Assembly (NCBI RefSeq): GCF_003339505.1
Contig: NZ_QPIW01000008.1
Span: forward strand, 124,001-188,000
DNA length: 64,000 nt
Direction of reading: 5' to 3'
From: Runella aurantiaca
GTDB lineage: Bacteria; Bacteroidota; Bacteroidia; Cytophagales; Spirosomataceae
Every line of letters starts with the position of its first letter. Position 1 is the first letter of the stretch. This document shows positions 63,321 to 64,000 of the stretch, piece by piece. Below the pieces are notes generated by a model. That model saw only the letters and a list, made by a program, of their open reading frames with translations. It ran no database searches and was not told the DNA's origin. A program made the position numbers and the translations under genes.

Positions 63321-64000
63321 ATGAAAAGACTCATTTTTCCACTTTTGCTGGCCGTAACTTGGGTGTCACAACCTATACAGGCCCAACTTCAAACGGGCGA
63401 AAATGTAGCCGTTACCAACACCGATGCGGGTAAAGTTAGAGGCTATATTCACAACGGAATCTTTACGTATAAAGGTATACCGTATGCCGAAGCCAAGCGT
63501 TTTGAAGCACCCCAAAAGCCAAAGCCTTGGAGCAATGTACGCAGCTCAATGACCTACGGCCCCGTGGCTCCGCTCATGGATCCAACTACCTCTGTGATGG
63601 ACGAATCTGAGTTTGTTTTTAACCATAATTGGGGTTTTACGAGCGAAGACTGTATGCGCATCAATGTTTGGTCGCCGGGCATCAACGACGGCAAAAAACG
63701 CCCTGTTTTGTTCTGGATTCACGGAGGAGGTTTTACGGCAGGTTCTTCGCAAGAATTACCTTCGTATGATGGGGAGAATCTTGCCAAAAAAGGGGACGTT
63801 GTCGTGGTTTCTATCAACCACCGCTTGAATATCTTAGGTTATTTGGATTTGTCAGCCTACGGTGATAAATACAAACAATCGGCCAATTTGAGCGTATTGG
63901 ATATGAAAGCTGCGTTGGAATGGGTAAAAACAAACATTTCAAACTTTGGCGGCGACCCCAACAACGTAACTATCTTCGGGCAGTCGGGTGGAGGTGCCAA
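63321..64000 (+). CDS. Secreted type-B carboxylesterase, 5' part (runs off window)
   Basis: The frame opens at ATG 63321 and is still open at the window end, giving 226 complete codons. The signal peptide is MKRLIFPLLLAVTWVSQPIQ to AQ. Then come YKGIPYAEAKRFEAPQKPKP, SEDCMRINVWSPG, the oxyanion loop WIHGGGFTAGSSQ and GQSGGGA with nucleophile S222 just before the edge. It is a paralog of the preceding esterase, which lies 41 bp upstream in the same direction. The catalytic acid and His lie beyond the window. Confidence 0.85.
   Translation, partial: MKRLIFPLLLAVTWVSQPIQAQLQTGENVAVTNTDAGKVRGYIHNGIFTYKGIPYAEAKRFEAPQKPKPWSNVRSSMTYGPVAPLMDPTTSVMDESEFVFNHNWGFTSEDCMRINVWSPGINDGKKRPVLFWIHGGGFTAGSSQELPSYDGENLAKKGDVVVVSINHRLNILGYLDLSAYGDKYKQSANLSVLDMKAALEWVKTNISNFGGDPNNVTIFGQSGGGA

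Overview
The window reads as chromosome of a Bacteroidota bacterium, most likely a Cytophagales/Spirosomaceae-type organism (Runella, Dyadobacter or Spirosoma relatives). The signs are TonB-dependent receptors, many signal-peptide and lipoprotein genes without clear Shine-Dalgarno sites, a TTG-N19-TAnnTTTG promoter, ELWxxDGT, CHRD and LamG/beta-helix secreted proteins, and short palindromic intergenic repeats. The species cannot be named from the sequence alone. No tRNA, rRNA, CRISPR array or complete insertion sequence was seen.

Layout. 0-6 kb: end of a TonB receptor, a vanadium-haloperoxidase-like lipoprotein, two small lipoproteins, an APH-type kinase and a PLP decarboxylase. 6-14 kb: a TonB receptor flanked by two paralogous secreted beta-propeller/phosphatase fusions. 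14-25 kb: an Ldh2-family dehydrogenase, a hemerythrin-like protein, a serine beta-lactamase-like hydrolase with a TolB-like tail, a large ELWxxDGT protein and a GH3/beta-lactamase fusion. 25-31 kb: a TPR adenylate cyclase, then an AT-richer two-gene SIR2-HerA antiphage cassette. 31-39 kb: housekeeping-type genes (WYL regulator, VOC and GyrI-like proteins, JmjC-like cupin, phosphohexomutase, TPR/periplasmic-binding protein, hemL). 39-41 kb: a DarTG toxin-antitoxin locus whose toxin carries two disabling lesions. 41-47 kb: a YdcZ-type transporter, a heparinase-like lyase and a large propeller/HEAT/cytochrome c lipoprotein.

47.4-59 kb is the most plastic region. It holds a transposase relic, a DUF433/DUF5615 toxin-antitoxin module with a broken toxin, and a GxxExxY (PD-(D/E)XK-like) gene lying between palindromic 49-bp direct repeats. 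A 38-bp perfect inverted repeat spans that gene and a neighbouring secreted-protein gene. Two tandem giant LamG/beta-helix paralogs, a tail-fibre-like protein, a TlpA-like thioredoxin and a ricin-like/cysteine-rich protein follow, all on the minus strand. 59-64 kb: a membrane protein of unknown family behind four TTTGCAAA palindromes, then a degenerate Nudix-type regulator divergent from two secreted carboxylesterases with a palindromic operator between them. The second esterase runs off the window.

The best leads are the two toxin-antitoxin loci that have each lost the toxin but kept the antitoxin, the GxxExxY gene with its palindromic repeats, the SIR2-HerA cassette, and the cysteine-rich secreted protein next to a thioredoxin.
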